A stretch of 64,000 bases of DNA from Arenibacter palladensis (GCF_900129275.1 NZ_FQUX01000001.1:930001-994000); one strand, 5' to 3'. Positions 26,717 to 34,951 are shown, numbered from the stretch's first letter. The notes: generated from the sequence alone by a model not told the origin. A program made the numbers and translations.

Positions 26717-27164
26717 AATGTGAGTTTTGGTGAGTTAATTAAACTTCTCACGTTAATTTTAACGTGAACGTTAACGAATATAAGAATATATTTTATACAA
26801 ATTGACATTTCTATAAAAATTTACCCAAAATAATTACGAGAACTATTAAAATCTAGTATTTAATTATGCATATGATAATTATTAACATAAATTAACTTAA
26901 TGTTTTGTGCAGGGGTAAGAGAGTCGTTTTCTAATATAAACCACTATGTTTATTGGGTTTTTGTAGGAAATAGTGAATTGATAAGCGAAGAGTTTTAAGA
27001 CAGGATTATTTTTCCAATTGGAAGACCGGCAAAATTTTATTCCAAATCCAAATTGGGCTAAAAGAAAAAGAACCGTTGCTGAGGGATCAGCTGATTTTGA
27101 AATATTTAATGGATCGGTGTACTATAATTAAGCAACAGGTTTTCAACAGAAAAAGGTCTTGGAT
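26717..27164. other. AT-rich regulatory region upstream of susC
   Basis: 448 bp. The part nearest susC holds the operator pair at 26749-26780 and, 5' of it on the minus strand, a TATATTCG element resembling TAnnTTTG. A 6-bp hairpin lies at 26862-26880. The remainder (26900-27164) has no recognisable gene. Confidence 0.5.
26749..26780 (-). promoter_or_regulatory. Putative LacI-family operators (site B pair)
   Basis: Two adjoining palindromic sites. 26749-26766 is a perfect 8-2-8 inverted repeat (CACGTTAA, TT, TTAACGTG). 26763-26778 read on the minus strand is TTCGTTAACGTTCACG, matching the operator A core at 15 of 16 positions. They share the CGTG at 26763-26766 and lie just 5' of susC, positioned to block its promoter. 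Confidence 0.72.
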
Positions 27165-28139
27165 TTACTTAGGATAAATTTCCAGGATTTTGATCTGATC
27201 TTCAATGGCCGATTTAAATTCCGATTTTAGGTTTGCTACCAATTTCGAGACGGATTCTACATTGTTAATGGTTGTAACTCCCTGTCCGGCAGACCAAATA
27301 GTTTTCCAAGCTTTGGCTTCCGTATTCAGCTCTTTTCCAAAATCTATTTTTCGGTCTTTTTTTAAATCTTCTTCCGTAATTCCCGCTGCCTTTAAGCTTG
27401 CTCCCAAAAAATTGGCATGTACACCAGATATGGCGGCAGTATAGACCACATCGCTGGCCCCGGCCTTGATAATCATTTGGCGATATTCCTCGGTAGCTTT
27501 ACTTTCTTCGGTGTTTATAAATCGAGTGCCCATATAGGCCAAGTCTGCTCCCATCTGCAAGGCCGAGGCTATATCCCTTCCGTTACTTATACAGCCTGAG
27601 AGTAAAATAGTTTTGTCGTAGAATTTCTTTATTTCGGCAACTAAGGACATTGGGTTTATGGTGCCCGCGTGTCCTCCCGCACCAACGGCGACCAAAATTA
27701 ATCCGTCTACCCCGGCTTCTGCAGCTTTTTCCGCATGTCTTTTTTTAATGATATCATGAAATACCAGGCCACCATAACTGTGTATGGCGTCTACTACCTG
27801 GGCCACTGCGCCCAAAGAGGTAATTATTAGCGGGATCTTATGTTTTATACAAACCTTTAAATCTGCTTCCAATCTAGGATTGGTAGGGTGTACAATTAGA
27901 TTCACTCCAAAAGGAGCGGCTTTCTTTCCAGTTTCCTTTTCAAATTTCTTTAACTCGGTTTTAATCTCCACCAACCAATCCTCAAAACCTTCCGTACTAC
28001 GTTGATTAAGGGCTGGAAAAGTGCCCACTATTCCATTTTTACAGCATTCAATGACCAATTGTGGGCCAGATATAAGAAACATGGGTGCTGCTACAACGGG
28101 TAGTGCTAGTTCTTTTATGAAAGCGGCTATTTTGCTCAT
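27165..28139 (-). CDS. NAD(P)H-dependent flavin oxidoreductase (nitronate monooxygenase type)
   Basis: A 324-residue FMN-dependent TIM-barrel enzyme. It shows the family opening LPVVAAPMFLISGPQLVIECC, the central AGVDGLILVAVGAGGHAGTINPMSLVAEIK with the conserved GGHAG (FMN phosphate and active-site His), and the GADLAYMGTRFINTEES block. Members oxidise alkyl nitronates or act as quinone reductases or enoyl-ACP-like reductases, and the substrate here is unknown. It is transcribed away from the thioesterase at 28277, across a shared palindromic promoter region. Confidence 0.9.
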   Translation of the reverse strand: MSKIAAFIKELALPVVAAPMFLISGPQLVIECCKNGIVGTFPALNQRSTEGFEDWLVEIKTELKKFEKETGKKAAPFGVNLIVHPTNPRLEADLKVCIKHKIPLIITSLGAVAQVVDAIHSYGGLVFHDIIKKRHAEKAAEAGVDGLILVAVGAGGHAGTINPMSLVAEIKKFYDKTILLSGCISNGRDIASALQMGADLAYMGTRFINTEESKATEEYRQMIIKAGASDVVYTAAISGVHANFLGASLKAAGITEEDLKKDRKIDFGKELNTEAKAWKTIWSAGQGVTTINNVESVSKLVANLKSEFKSAIEDQIKILEIYPK

Positions 28140-28220
28140 TTGGATTGTGGTTTTAGTGAATAGGATATACTTGGATAACCCAAAAGTTACTAACTATTAT
28201 ATTCAATTTTTTATAAAATA

Positions 28221-28266
28221 TAGTACATTTGAATTATTATGCATGCATAATAATTCAAATGTACTA
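28221..28266. promoter_or_regulatory. 46-bp perfect palindrome with divergent -7 elements
   Basis: Arms 28221-28243 and 28244-28266 are exact reverse complements, with no spacer. Each arm carries TACATTTG (TAnnTTTG): plus strand at 28224-28231, minus strand at 28256-28263. The element lies between the divergent flavin oxidoreductase (start 28139) and thioesterase (start 28277) genes, so it can serve as overlapping promoters and as an operator for a dimeric or tetrameric regulator. Confidence 0.65.
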
Positions 28267-28276
28267 AATAAAAAGG

Positions 28277-28753
28277 ATGTATTTAAAAGAATTCGAAATT
28301 CGATGGAGCGATGTAGATGCCAATCGCCATATGGCTAATTCTGCCTATTTAAATTTTATGAGCCATACAAGGATGTCTTTCTTGTTGGAAATTGGTTTTA
28401 ACCAAAAGACAATGTCACAGAACAATATTGGTCCAGTGGTATTCCATGAGCATGTGTATTATTTTAAGGAAGCATTTTTAGGAAAGCCGGTAAAGGTTTC
28501 CTTGGAGTTGGTAGGACTTAGTGAGGATGGAATGTTCTTTGAATTTCATCATAATTTTTACGATGGCAATGGAAAGAATTTTGCCCATTGCCAAATTATG
28601 GGTGCATGGATAGATTTAAAAACAAGAACCCTTACCGGTTTGGGTCATGAGTTTCTTGGGGCTTTTAACAAGGTGCCAAGGGGAGATGGATTTAAGGTAC
28701 TTACCAAAGCGGATACGCGAAAGTTTTCGGTGCGGCCTAAGGACCTGGTCTAA
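28277..28753 (+). CDS. Acyl-CoA thioesterase (4HBT hotdog family)
   Basis: A 158-residue hotdog-fold protein. The signature EIRWSDVDANRHMANSAYLNFM (residues 7-28) contains the catalytic Asp of the 4-hydroxybenzoyl-CoA thioesterase type. VFHEHVYYFKEAFLGKPVKVSLEL and HNFYDGNGKNFAHC are the usual central strands. It hydrolyses acyl-CoA or acyl-ACP thioesters in the cytoplasm. The start codon lies 10 bp after the 46-bp palindrome, and the last 17 bp overlap the convergent transporter gene. Confidence 0.88.
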   Translation: MYLKEFEIRWSDVDANRHMANSAYLNFMSHTRMSFLLEIGFNQKTMSQNNIGPVVFHEHVYYFKEAFLGKPVKVSLELVGLSEDGMFFEFHHNFYDGNGKNFAHCQIMGAWIDLKTRTLTGLGHEFLGAFNKVPRGDGFKVLTKADTRKFSVRPKDLV

Positions 28754-29630
28754 CTTTTTTGCTTACCAGATATACGCCGATCAGGACCAAGACTATTGCA
28801 AAAAACTTAACCAAAGTAAGATGGTCCTTGCCGGCTACAATGGCAAATATGATTCCTATCAAGGGTTGCAGGTACATAAAAACACCAACTGTTGAGGCCT
28901 TAAGTTGTGTAAGTGCAAATACATTGAACAAATAGGTTAAAAAGGTAGTTCCAATGATTACAAAAGCAATGGCTCCAATAGCCTCTATAGGAAGATGGCT
29001 CCATTGTATCTCTGTAAATTCCGAATATGTTATGGGGAGTGTGATGAAGAATCCAATTCCGAACATCCATTTCATAAGGGTGAAGGGGTGGTATTTTTCT
29101 AGGAGTTTCTTTACTAATATAAGGTAAAGGCCATAGGAAGTGGCGTTTACTATAAATAGTAGGTTCCCCAAGGGAATATTGGTGGCATCCTGTCTAATTT
29201 CGGCACCAAATAAAATTAATGCCAGTGCTCCTATCAAGCCCATAAAAACGCCCATACCACGGCGAAGGGTAATTTTTTCCTTGATAAATAGAGCAGACAA
29301 TATTACCACAAGGATCGGGGTAATGGTAATGAGCACGGCACTATTGATTGGGGTGGATAGGTCCAATCCCTTAAAGAAAGATAACATATTGATGCCCATC
29401 CCAAAGAAGGCACAAACCAATAATCTTCCCCAATCCCGCCGTTCCAGTTTTTCTTTTGGACCAAAAAAGGAAATACCCCAGAATAACAGGCTCGCCCCAA
29501 AAAGTCGTAGGAAAATAAATCCAAAGGGTTTAACATAGGTGGGCATTACCCCTTTGGCAATGGTGTGGTTAATGCCATAAATAGTGGTCGCTCCCAGTGC
29601 GGCCAAGATAGCTAGGGTTCGTCTACTCAC
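28737..29630 (-). CDS. EamA/DMT family transporter
   Basis: A 297-residue inner-membrane protein with ten hydrophobic segments, made of two EamA repeats of five helices (residues ~5-140 and ~150-293). Typical residues are ATTIYGINHTIAKGVMPTYVKP, STPINSAVLITITPILVVILSALFIKEKIT and the second-half KASTVGVFMYLQPLIGIIFAI. These exporters move metabolites such as amino acids; the cargo is unknown. The GTG start overlaps the stop of the ArsC/Spx-like gene (GTGA), so the two genes are translationally coupled. Confidence 0.9.
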   Translation of the reverse strand: MSRRTLAILAALGATTIYGINHTIAKGVMPTYVKPFGFIFLRLFGASLLFWGISFFGPKEKLERRDWGRLLVCAFFGMGINMLSFFKGLDLSTPINSAVLITITPILVVILSALFIKEKITLRRGMGVFMGLIGALALILFGAEIRQDATNIPLGNLLFIVNATSYGLYLILVKKLLEKYHPFTLMKWMFGIGFFITLPITYSEFTEIQWSHLPIEAIGAIAFVIIGTTFLTYLFNVFALTQLKASTVGVFMYLQPLIGIIFAIVAGKDHLTLVKFFAIVLVLIGVYLVSKKVRPGP

Positions 29631-29980
29631 GAATTTATTTTTGCTTTGGCAGCGGCCACAACTGCTTTGCTATTTCCTACAAAAATATCGTTTTCAATTA
29701 CGATAACTGGGCGTTTTAAAAACGTATAGTGTTCAAGAATAAGTGTCTTATAATCTGCTTCGGATAATTTTTGATCCTTTAAATTCCGTTCTTTATAAAG
29801 TCGCGCCCGCTTGCTGAACAAACTCTCATAGCTCCCTGACAACTTGGCCATGCTTTCCAGTTGGTCCAATGTAATGGCCTCGGTTTTTATGTCTTGAAGC
29901 TTAAAATCCTTGGGGGGTTCCAACTCTTTCAAAATCCTTTGGCAAGTATCACAAGTGCTCAAGTGAAATATCTTTTTCAT
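29627..29980 (-). CDS. ArsC/Spx family protein
   Basis: A 117-residue thioredoxin-fold protein with a CDTC motif (Cys10, Cys13) after HLST, and the ArsC-family helix and loop LKRPVIVIENDIFVGN near residues 86-102. The family holds glutaredoxin-linked arsenate reductases and Spx/MgsR-like redox regulators. The Arg expected after the cis-Pro motif of arsenate reductases is part of LKRPV. Without ars genes nearby, a redox or regulatory role is as likely as arsenate reduction. It forms a two-gene operon with the DMT transporter. Confidence 0.8.
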   Translation of the reverse strand: MKKIFHLSTCDTCQRILKELEPPKDFKLQDIKTEAITLDQLESMAKLSGSYESLFSKRARLYKERNLKDQKLSEADYKTLILEHYTFLKRPVIVIENDIFVGNSKAVVAAAKAKINS

Positions 29981-30185
29981 GTATTTTTTTTATTGCAGTT
30001 AGGGATCACATGTAATCATTTGTGGATAAAATAACTATTAAACGTCCAACGAGAAGGTTATTGTAATCCCGTTGGTTTCATTTTATAAATCTGTACTTCC
30101 ACATAATTTCGCCTTGCAAAGAAACCCAATTACATTGAATTGTACTATTTTTAGCGGCAATTGTAAAAAATATCAACCCAAAATT

Positions 30186-30659
30186 ATGTCAACTTTGGAA
30201 AACGCATTCGATGTTACCCTTCAAAACAGAAAAAGGCTATATAAATTTTTAAAGGAAACTCCTAAGGAGATTCTTCTACAAATCCCACAAGGCTTCCGTA
30301 ACAATATTTGGTGGAATATTGCCCATGTAGTAGTTACCCAGCAACTATTGGTCTATAAATTTAGTGGACAAGCCATGAAGGTGAATGAAGCCCTGGTAGA
30401 AAAATTTAAAAAGGGCACCGTGCCGGATGGTACTGCTACAGAGGAGGAAATTAAACAAGTGGCCGATTTATTGTTGCCTACTGTTGAATGGATGCAAGAG
30501 GATTATGGCAAAGGGTTGTTTGATGGTTATACCGAATATACTACAAGTGCCAATGTTACCCTAAGCTCGGTGGAGGATGCCATTATTTTCAATGTTTATC
30601 ACGAAGGACTTCATCTTGGAGCCATTTTATCCTTGCTGAATGTTGTATCCAAGTCATAA
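30186..30659 (+). CDS. DinB family protein
   Basis: A 157-residue four-helix-bundle protein. The expected metal-binding His are present: His47 in WWNIAHVVVTQ and His139/His143 in YHEGLHLGAI. DinB-like proteins are metal-dependent enzymes, often bacillithiol-, glutathione- or mycothiol-transferase-like, many of unknown activity. I chose the ATG at 30186 because the open frame upstream (from 30072) has poor coding character. It is followed 3 bp later by the convergent DUF3298 gene. Confidence 0.85.
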   Translation: MSTLENAFDVTLQNRKRLYKFLKETPKEILLQIPQGFRNNIWWNIAHVVVTQQLLVYKFSGQAMKVNEALVEKFKKGTVPDGTATEEEIKQVADLLLPTVEWMQEDYGKGLFDGYTEYTTSANVTLSSVEDAIIFNVYHEGLHLGAILSLLNVVSKS

Positions 30660-30662
30660 TAT

Positions 30663-31406
30663 TTATGATTCCTTCTTAAATTTTAGGTAGGGCTCTAGCT
30701 CTTTGTACGTCAAAGTTAAAATAATTGGTCCGTCCGCATAGGAGGCAACTTCATATTGTTCGTAGAACAATTGTAGGCCTTCTTGGGTAAACCCAATATT
30801 TTCGGGCAGGTAAAATTTATCGTCCTCAAACATAAAGCCAGTGGCATTTATTGAGCCGGTAGCCGGAATTTTTTCTTGTTCCCTAAACTTGCCCTCGGCA
30901 AAACTTTGAAATTCCAAGGGGTCATTAAATATTTCCATGGTTTCCATTTCTATCCCTTCCGCTTTGTCAAAATTTAAAAACCGGGTAGAGGAAAATCCGT
31001 GTGCCCCACCGGTGAAGGAATAGGAATTGACCTGAATGGTCAGTATATTTTTATCCTCATAGGTTACTTTGCCTTCAATATCGGCCTCCCAGCCAACCGG
31101 CTCATCGGGATACATTTTTTTTAGTTCCAAATATCCGTTCTTAAAGGATTGGATGGCTTCCTCTATGTTGGTGGCTTCTATTTCATCATCGTAAATGAGC
31201 AAGGATATTACCTCTTCCTGCACCGAATTGTTTATGATGCTGCTAATGGGTTTGTCATCCAGGGCTTTAGGGATGTGGATGGTTACCTTTGGACAATTGC
31301 CACAATCCTCCGTTTTAAAATCAAGGGGTTCAAAAGTGAGCCTGTCATCCTTTTCACAATTCCACAATAATAAAACGATCAATAAATAGGCGAATCTAAT
31401 CTTCAT
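30663..31406 (-). CDS. DUF3298/DUF4163 lipoprotein
   Basis: A 247-residue lipoprotein with lipobox LLWNC (Cys17). It contains a PdaC-like DUF4163 region (residues ~40-140, with VTIHIPKALDDKP and INNSVQEEV) and a DUF3298 domain (GGAHGFSSTRFLNFD at ~133-147, then LPENIGFTQEGLQLFYEQYEVASYADGP at ~200-228). This layout matches the extracellular half of RsiV-type proteins and many Bacteroidota lipoproteins of unknown function. No sigma-factor gene is adjacent, so an anti-sigma role is not supported. Confidence 0.85.
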   Translation of the reverse strand: MKIRFAYLLIVLLLWNCEKDDRLTFEPLDFKTEDCGNCPKVTIHIPKALDDKPISSIINNSVQEEVISLLIYDDEIEATNIEEAIQSFKNGYLELKKMYPDEPVGWEADIEGKVTYEDKNILTIQVNSYSFTGGAHGFSSTRFLNFDKAEGIEMETMEIFNDPLEFQSFAEGKFREQEKIPATGSINATGFMFEDDKFYLPENIGFTQEGLQLFYEQYEVASYADGPIILTLTYKELEPYLKFKKES

Positions 31407-31446
31407 AAAAGCAATTACTTAAGATAGGTGCAAAGCTACAATATCA

Positions 31447-31477
31447 TTGTATTCCCAAAAAGATAAAGGTACATTTG
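31447..31477 (+). promoter_or_regulatory. Candidate promoter of the cystathionine gamma-synthase-like gene
   Basis: TTG at 31447-31449 and TACATTTG (TAnnTTTG) at 31470-31477 with a 20-bp spacer, 17 bp before the ATG at 31495. Confidence 0.45.
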
Positions 31478-31494
31478 TATACAGAAATTTAGAT

Positions 31495-32649
31495 ATGGGT
31501 ACAAAAGAATTAAAATTCAATAGTAGGACAATTCACGGAGGGCAGTCACCAGATGAAGCATATGGTGCGGTTATGCCCCCAATCTATCAGACATCTACCT
31601 ATGCCCAAAGTACTCCGGGTGGCCATAAGGGATATGAATACTCCAGAAGTGCCAATCCAACAAGGACGGCATTGGAGAATTCCTTGGCCAGTATTGAAAA
31701 CGGAAATTATGGTTTGGCTTTTGGCAGTGGTTTGGCGGCCATTGACGCGGTTATTAAATTATTGGGCCCTGGGGATGAGGTTATATCCACCAGTGACTTA
31801 TACGGAGGGAGTTATCGTATTTTTAAAAGGATATTTGAGAAATACGGAATTGTTTTCCACTTTGTTGGGATGCAGGATACCGCAGAAATAGCCAAACACA
31901 TTAGTGCAAGAACCAAGCTTATTTGGGTGGAGACCCCCACCAATCCAATGATGAATATTGTTGATATTAAGTTGGTTTCCCAATTGGCAAAAAAACATAA
32001 AATCCTGCTTGCAGTGGACAACACTTTTGCCACGCCTTATTTGCAGCTCCCTCTGGATTTGGGGGCCGACATTGTAATGCACTCGGCCACAAAATACCTT
32101 GGGGGTCATAGTGATGTTGTCCTTGGTGCATTGGTGGTCAAGGATAAGGAACTGGCAGACCAATTGTATTTTATTCAAAATGCAAGTGGTGCGGTATGCG
32201 GACCAATGGATAGCTTTTTGGTGCTTAGGGGAATAAAAACCTTGCACGTAAGGATGCAGAGACACTGCGAAAACGGGAGAGCGGTGGCGGAATATTTGGC
32301 AAATCATCCAAAAATTGAAAAAGTATTTTGGCCAGGTTTTCCGGATCACCCCAATCATAAAGTGGCAAAAGGCCAAATGAAGGATTTTGGGGGAATGATT
32401 TCCTTTGTTCCAAAAGGGGGCAATTACCAAGATGCCATTAAAATTGTTGAAAAACTACAGCTATTTACCCTAGCAGAATCCTTGGGCGGGGTGGAGAGTT
32501 TGGCAGGTCATCCGGCCAGCATGACCCATGCCAGTATTCCGAAAGAGGAAAGGGAAAAAAGTGGTGTTGTAGATGCCTTGATTAGACTAAGTGTGGGCAT
32601 AGAGGATAAGGAAGATTTAATTGAGGACTTACGCCAAGCTATAGAATAA
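31495..32649 (+). CDS. Cystathionine gamma-synthase/lyase family PLP enzyme
   Basis: A 384-residue PLP-dependent Cys/Met-metabolism enzyme. The PLP lysine is Lys200 in HSATKYLGGHSD. Other family blocks are YEYSRSANPTR, FGSGLAAIDAVI, VETPTNPMMNIVDI, LFTLAESLGGVESLAGHPASMTHA and IRLSVGIEDKEDLIEDL. Length is normal. Sequence alone cannot cleanly separate cystathionine gamma-synthase from gamma-lyase. I placed the start at 31495 because it follows a TAnnTTTG element; an upstream frame extension (31447) overlaps that promoter. Confidence 0.9.
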   Translation: MGTKELKFNSRTIHGGQSPDEAYGAVMPPIYQTSTYAQSTPGGHKGYEYSRSANPTRTALENSLASIENGNYGLAFGSGLAAIDAVIKLLGPGDEVISTSDLYGGSYRIFKRIFEKYGIVFHFVGMQDTAEIAKHISARTKLIWVETPTNPMMNIVDIKLVSQLAKKHKILLAVDNTFATPYLQLPLDLGADIVMHSATKYLGGHSDVVLGALVVKDKELADQLYFIQNASGAVCGPMDSFLVLRGIKTLHVRMQRHCENGRAVAEYLANHPKIEKVFWPGFPDHPNHKVAKGQMKDFGGMISFVPKGGNYQDAIKIVEKLQLFTLAESLGGVESLAGHPASMTHASIPKEEREKSGVVDALIRLSVGIEDKEDLIEDLRQAIE

Positions 32650-32753
32650 ATATTTTATCAAATTTTGAAAATAATAGGGTTTACATTATAGAAATAATAT
32701 AATTTTGCCCTTAAACTCAATATTTATCAACAATTAGCAATAAATCAGATTTT

Positions 32754-34097
32754 ATGGAAGACAAGATAAATGCTTTTATGGATGAGGTAAAAGGGCGTAA
32801 TAGCCATGAGCCGGAATTCATTCAAGCTGTGCAAGAAGTTGCCGAAACGGTTATTCCCTACATTAGTAATCATGAAATTTACAATGGAAAGAATATATTA
32901 TTAAGAATGGTGGAGCCCGAAAGGTTAATTTCCTTTAGGGTTTCCTGGGTGGATGATGACGGTGAAATACATGTAAATAGAGGTTATAGGATCCAAATGA
33001 ATTCTGCCATTGGTCCTTATAAAGGCGGGCTTAGGTTTCATCCTACTGTAAATGCAAGCGTCCTGAAGTTCCTGGCCTTTGAACAGGTTTTTAAAAATAG
33101 CCTTACAACCCTGCCTATGGGAGGAGGAAAAGGAGGATCGGATTTTGATCCAAAAGGAAAATCTGATGATGAGGTAATGCGTTTTTGCCATGCGTTTATG
33201 ACGGAGCTTTGTAGGCACATTGGCCCCAATACGGACGTGCCTGCAGGTGATATTGGTGTTGGTGCAAGGGAAATAGGCTTTCTGTTCGGAATGTATAAAA
33301 AGATCAGAAATGAGTTTACCGGGGTATTGACCGGGAAGGGTCTTTCTTGGGGCGGTTCTAAAATACGGCCAGAAGCTACAGGATACGGAACCGTTTATTT
33401 TGCCCAAAGTATGTTGCAATCCAAAAAGGATGATGTAAAGGGCAAGACTGTGGTAATTTCCGGATCGGGAAATGTGGCGCAGTATGCTGCTGAAAAAGTG
33501 ATTCAACTGGGAGGTAAGGTGGTTACCCTTTCGGATTCTGGAGGTTATATTTATGACAAGGACGGTATTGATGAGGAAAAACTGGCCTTTGTTATGGAGA
33601 TTAAAAACAAAAAACGCGGAAGAATTTCGGATTATCTGGATAAATATAAATCCGCAGAATTCCATAAAGGAAAGACGCCTTGGGAGGTGCCCTGCGCTAT
33701 AGCCTTGCCGTGTGCAACCCAAAACGAGTTGGACGGGAAGGATGCCAAGATCTTGTTGAAAAATGGATGTATCTGTGTGGCCGAAGGCGCTAATATGCCA
33801 TCGACCCCTGAAGCAATACATGCTTTTCATGAAGCTAGAATACTATTTGCCCCGGGAAAGGCATCCAATGCAGGTGGGGTGGCCACCTCAGGTTTGGAAA
33901 TGTCACAGAACTCCTTGCGTATTAGTTGGACCCGGGAAGAAGTAGACGAACGTCTTCAAAAAATAATGAAGGATATTCATGATTCCTGTATAGAATACGG
34001 AATGGACGACGATGGCTATTGCAACTATGTAAAGGGAGCAAATATTGCCGGGTTCGTAAAAGTCGCCGACGCTATGTTGGCGCAGGGAGTAATTTAA
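32754..34097 (+). CDS. gdhA: NADP-specific glutamate dehydrogenase
   Basis: A 447-residue hexameric-type glutamate dehydrogenase that forms glutamate from 2-oxoglutarate and ammonium. The active-site stretch PMGGGKGGSDFDPKGKS contains the catalytic Lys. Substrate blocks YKGGLRFHPTVNASVLKFLAFEQ and DVPAGDIGVGAREIG, the Rossmann segment VVISGSGNVAQYAAEKV and the end YVKGANIAGFVKVADAM all match the NADP class. It is a monocistronic unit with a TAATTTTG element at 32700-32707 and a hairpin after the stop. Confidence 0.95.
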   Translation: MEDKINAFMDEVKGRNSHEPEFIQAVQEVAETVIPYISNHEIYNGKNILLRMVEPERLISFRVSWVDDDGEIHVNRGYRIQMNSAIGPYKGGLRFHPTVNASVLKFLAFEQVFKNSLTTLPMGGGKGGSDFDPKGKSDDEVMRFCHAFMTELCRHIGPNTDVPAGDIGVGAREIGFLFGMYKKIRNEFTGVLTGKGLSWGGSKIRPEATGYGTVYFAQSMLQSKKDDVKGKTVVISGSGNVAQYAAEKVIQLGGKVVTLSDSGGYIYDKDGIDEEKLAFVMEIKNKKRGRISDYLDKYKSAEFHKGKTPWEVPCAIALPCATQNELDGKDAKILLKNGCICVAEGANMPSTPEAIHAFHEARILFAPGKASNAGGVATSGLEMSQNSLRISWTREEVDERLQKIMKDIHDSCIEYGMDDDGYCNYVKGANIAGFVKVADAMLAQGVI

Positions 34098-34165
34098 GGT
34101 TTAATAAGTCGACAGCCCATCACGGCATTGGCCGGTATTTGAAATTGAAATCCACGTGATTTCCA

Positions 34166-34197
34166 AGACCCTTAAGGTTTTATGACCTTAAGGGTCT
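34166..34197 (+). terminator. Hairpin terminator after gdhA
   Basis: Perfect 13-bp stem (34166-34178 with 34185-34197), 6-nt loop and a short pyrimidine tail, 70 bp after the gdhA stop and directly before the recO promoter. Confidence 0.65.
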
Positions 34198-34198
34198 C

Positions 34199-34229
34199 TT
34201 TGTATTATCTTTGCTCAAAGATATATTTG
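34199..34229 (+). promoter_or_regulatory. Consensus Bacteroidota promoter of recO
   Basis: TTTG at 34199-34202, a 19-bp spacer, then TATATTTG at 34222-34229. Both boxes and the spacing match the -33/-7 consensus exactly. The predicted start site (about 34233) falls at the recO ATG (34232-34234). Confidence 0.7.
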
Positions 34230-34231
34230 TA

Positions 34232-34951
34232 ATGCAGGTTGCTACCAAAGGAATTGTTTTAACGTCCATTAAATACGGGGATACCAGTTTAATAGTCCGG
34301 ATATTTACCTTTTCGGATGGGATAAAATCCTATCTGTTGAGAGGGGTCCTGGCTTCTAAAAAAGGGAAATTAAAAACCGCCTACTTTCAACCTTTGCTTC
34401 AATTGGATCTGATTGCCTCCCATAAGAACAAAGGAACCTTGGAAAGCATTACCGAGGCCAAGGTAAATTATCATTATCAGTCGCTGCACACGGATATTGC
34501 CAAGAATGCCCTAACATTTTTTTTGGCAGAAATGTTGAGCAATAGCATTCATGAGGAAGAGTCCAATGAAAGTCTGTTCAACTTTATTGAAGCGGCCTTG
34601 CAGTGGTTGGATGCCCATGATGAATTTGCAAATTTTCATCTCTATTTTGTGTTGTCTTTGACCAAATATTTTGGATTTTATCCGGACACCAATAATATGG
34701 ACTATTTGTACTTTGACCTATTGGAGGGAGAGTTTGTAAAATCGCCCTCATTAAATCCAATCTTGGAAGGGGAGAATTTAAAACACTTTAAAGAACTTTT
34801 GGGCATAAATTTTGATGCAATACATACTATTAAACTTAACAAAAAGAACCGTCAGGAGCTCTTGAAAAGTCTTGTCCTTTATTTTGAATTACATTTGCAG
34901 GGATTTAGAAAACCGAAGTCATTGGCCGTGTTAAATGAAGTTTTTAGCTAA
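34232..34951 (+). CDS. recO: DNA repair protein RecO
   Basis: A 239-residue RecO: an N-terminal OB-fold (residues ~1-75: ATKGIVLTSIKYGDTSLIVRIFTFSDGIKSYLLRGVL) followed by a helical domain. It mediates RecA loading with RecF and RecR and anneals single strands. The usual C4 zinc finger of enterobacterial or Gram-positive RecO is not evident, as is common in Bacteroidota. I chose the ATG at 34232; a TTG at 34211 would lie inside the consensus promoter. Its end overlaps the downstream TonB receptor by 17 bp. Confidence 0.9.
   Translation: MQVATKGIVLTSIKYGDTSLIVRIFTFSDGIKSYLLRGVLASKKGKLKTAYFQPLLQLDLIASHKNKGTLESITEAKVNYHYQSLHTDIAKNALTFFLAEMLSNSIHEEESNESLFNFIEAALQWLDAHDEFANFHLYFVLSLTKYFGFYPDTNNMDYLYFDLLEGEFVKSPSLNPILEGENLKHFKELLGINFDAIHTIKLNKKNRQELLKSLVLYFELHLQGFRKPKSLAVLNEVFS

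Noticed and set aside
26977-27177. 66-codon open stretch with protein-like composition between the susC promoter and the flavin oxidoreductase gene
   Set aside because: No ATG or promoter near its beginning, and it runs into the end of the minus-strand gene. Chance openness is more likely than a gene.
30072-30185. N-terminal extension of the DinB gene
   Set aside because: The extension has poor composition and lies in the promoter region. The ATG at 30186 gives a normal-length DinB protein.
32925-33830. 301-codon minus-strand frame inside gdhA
   Set aside because: Antisense to an unambiguous glutamate dehydrogenase. Composition reflects the opposite strand's codon pattern and no family is recognisable.
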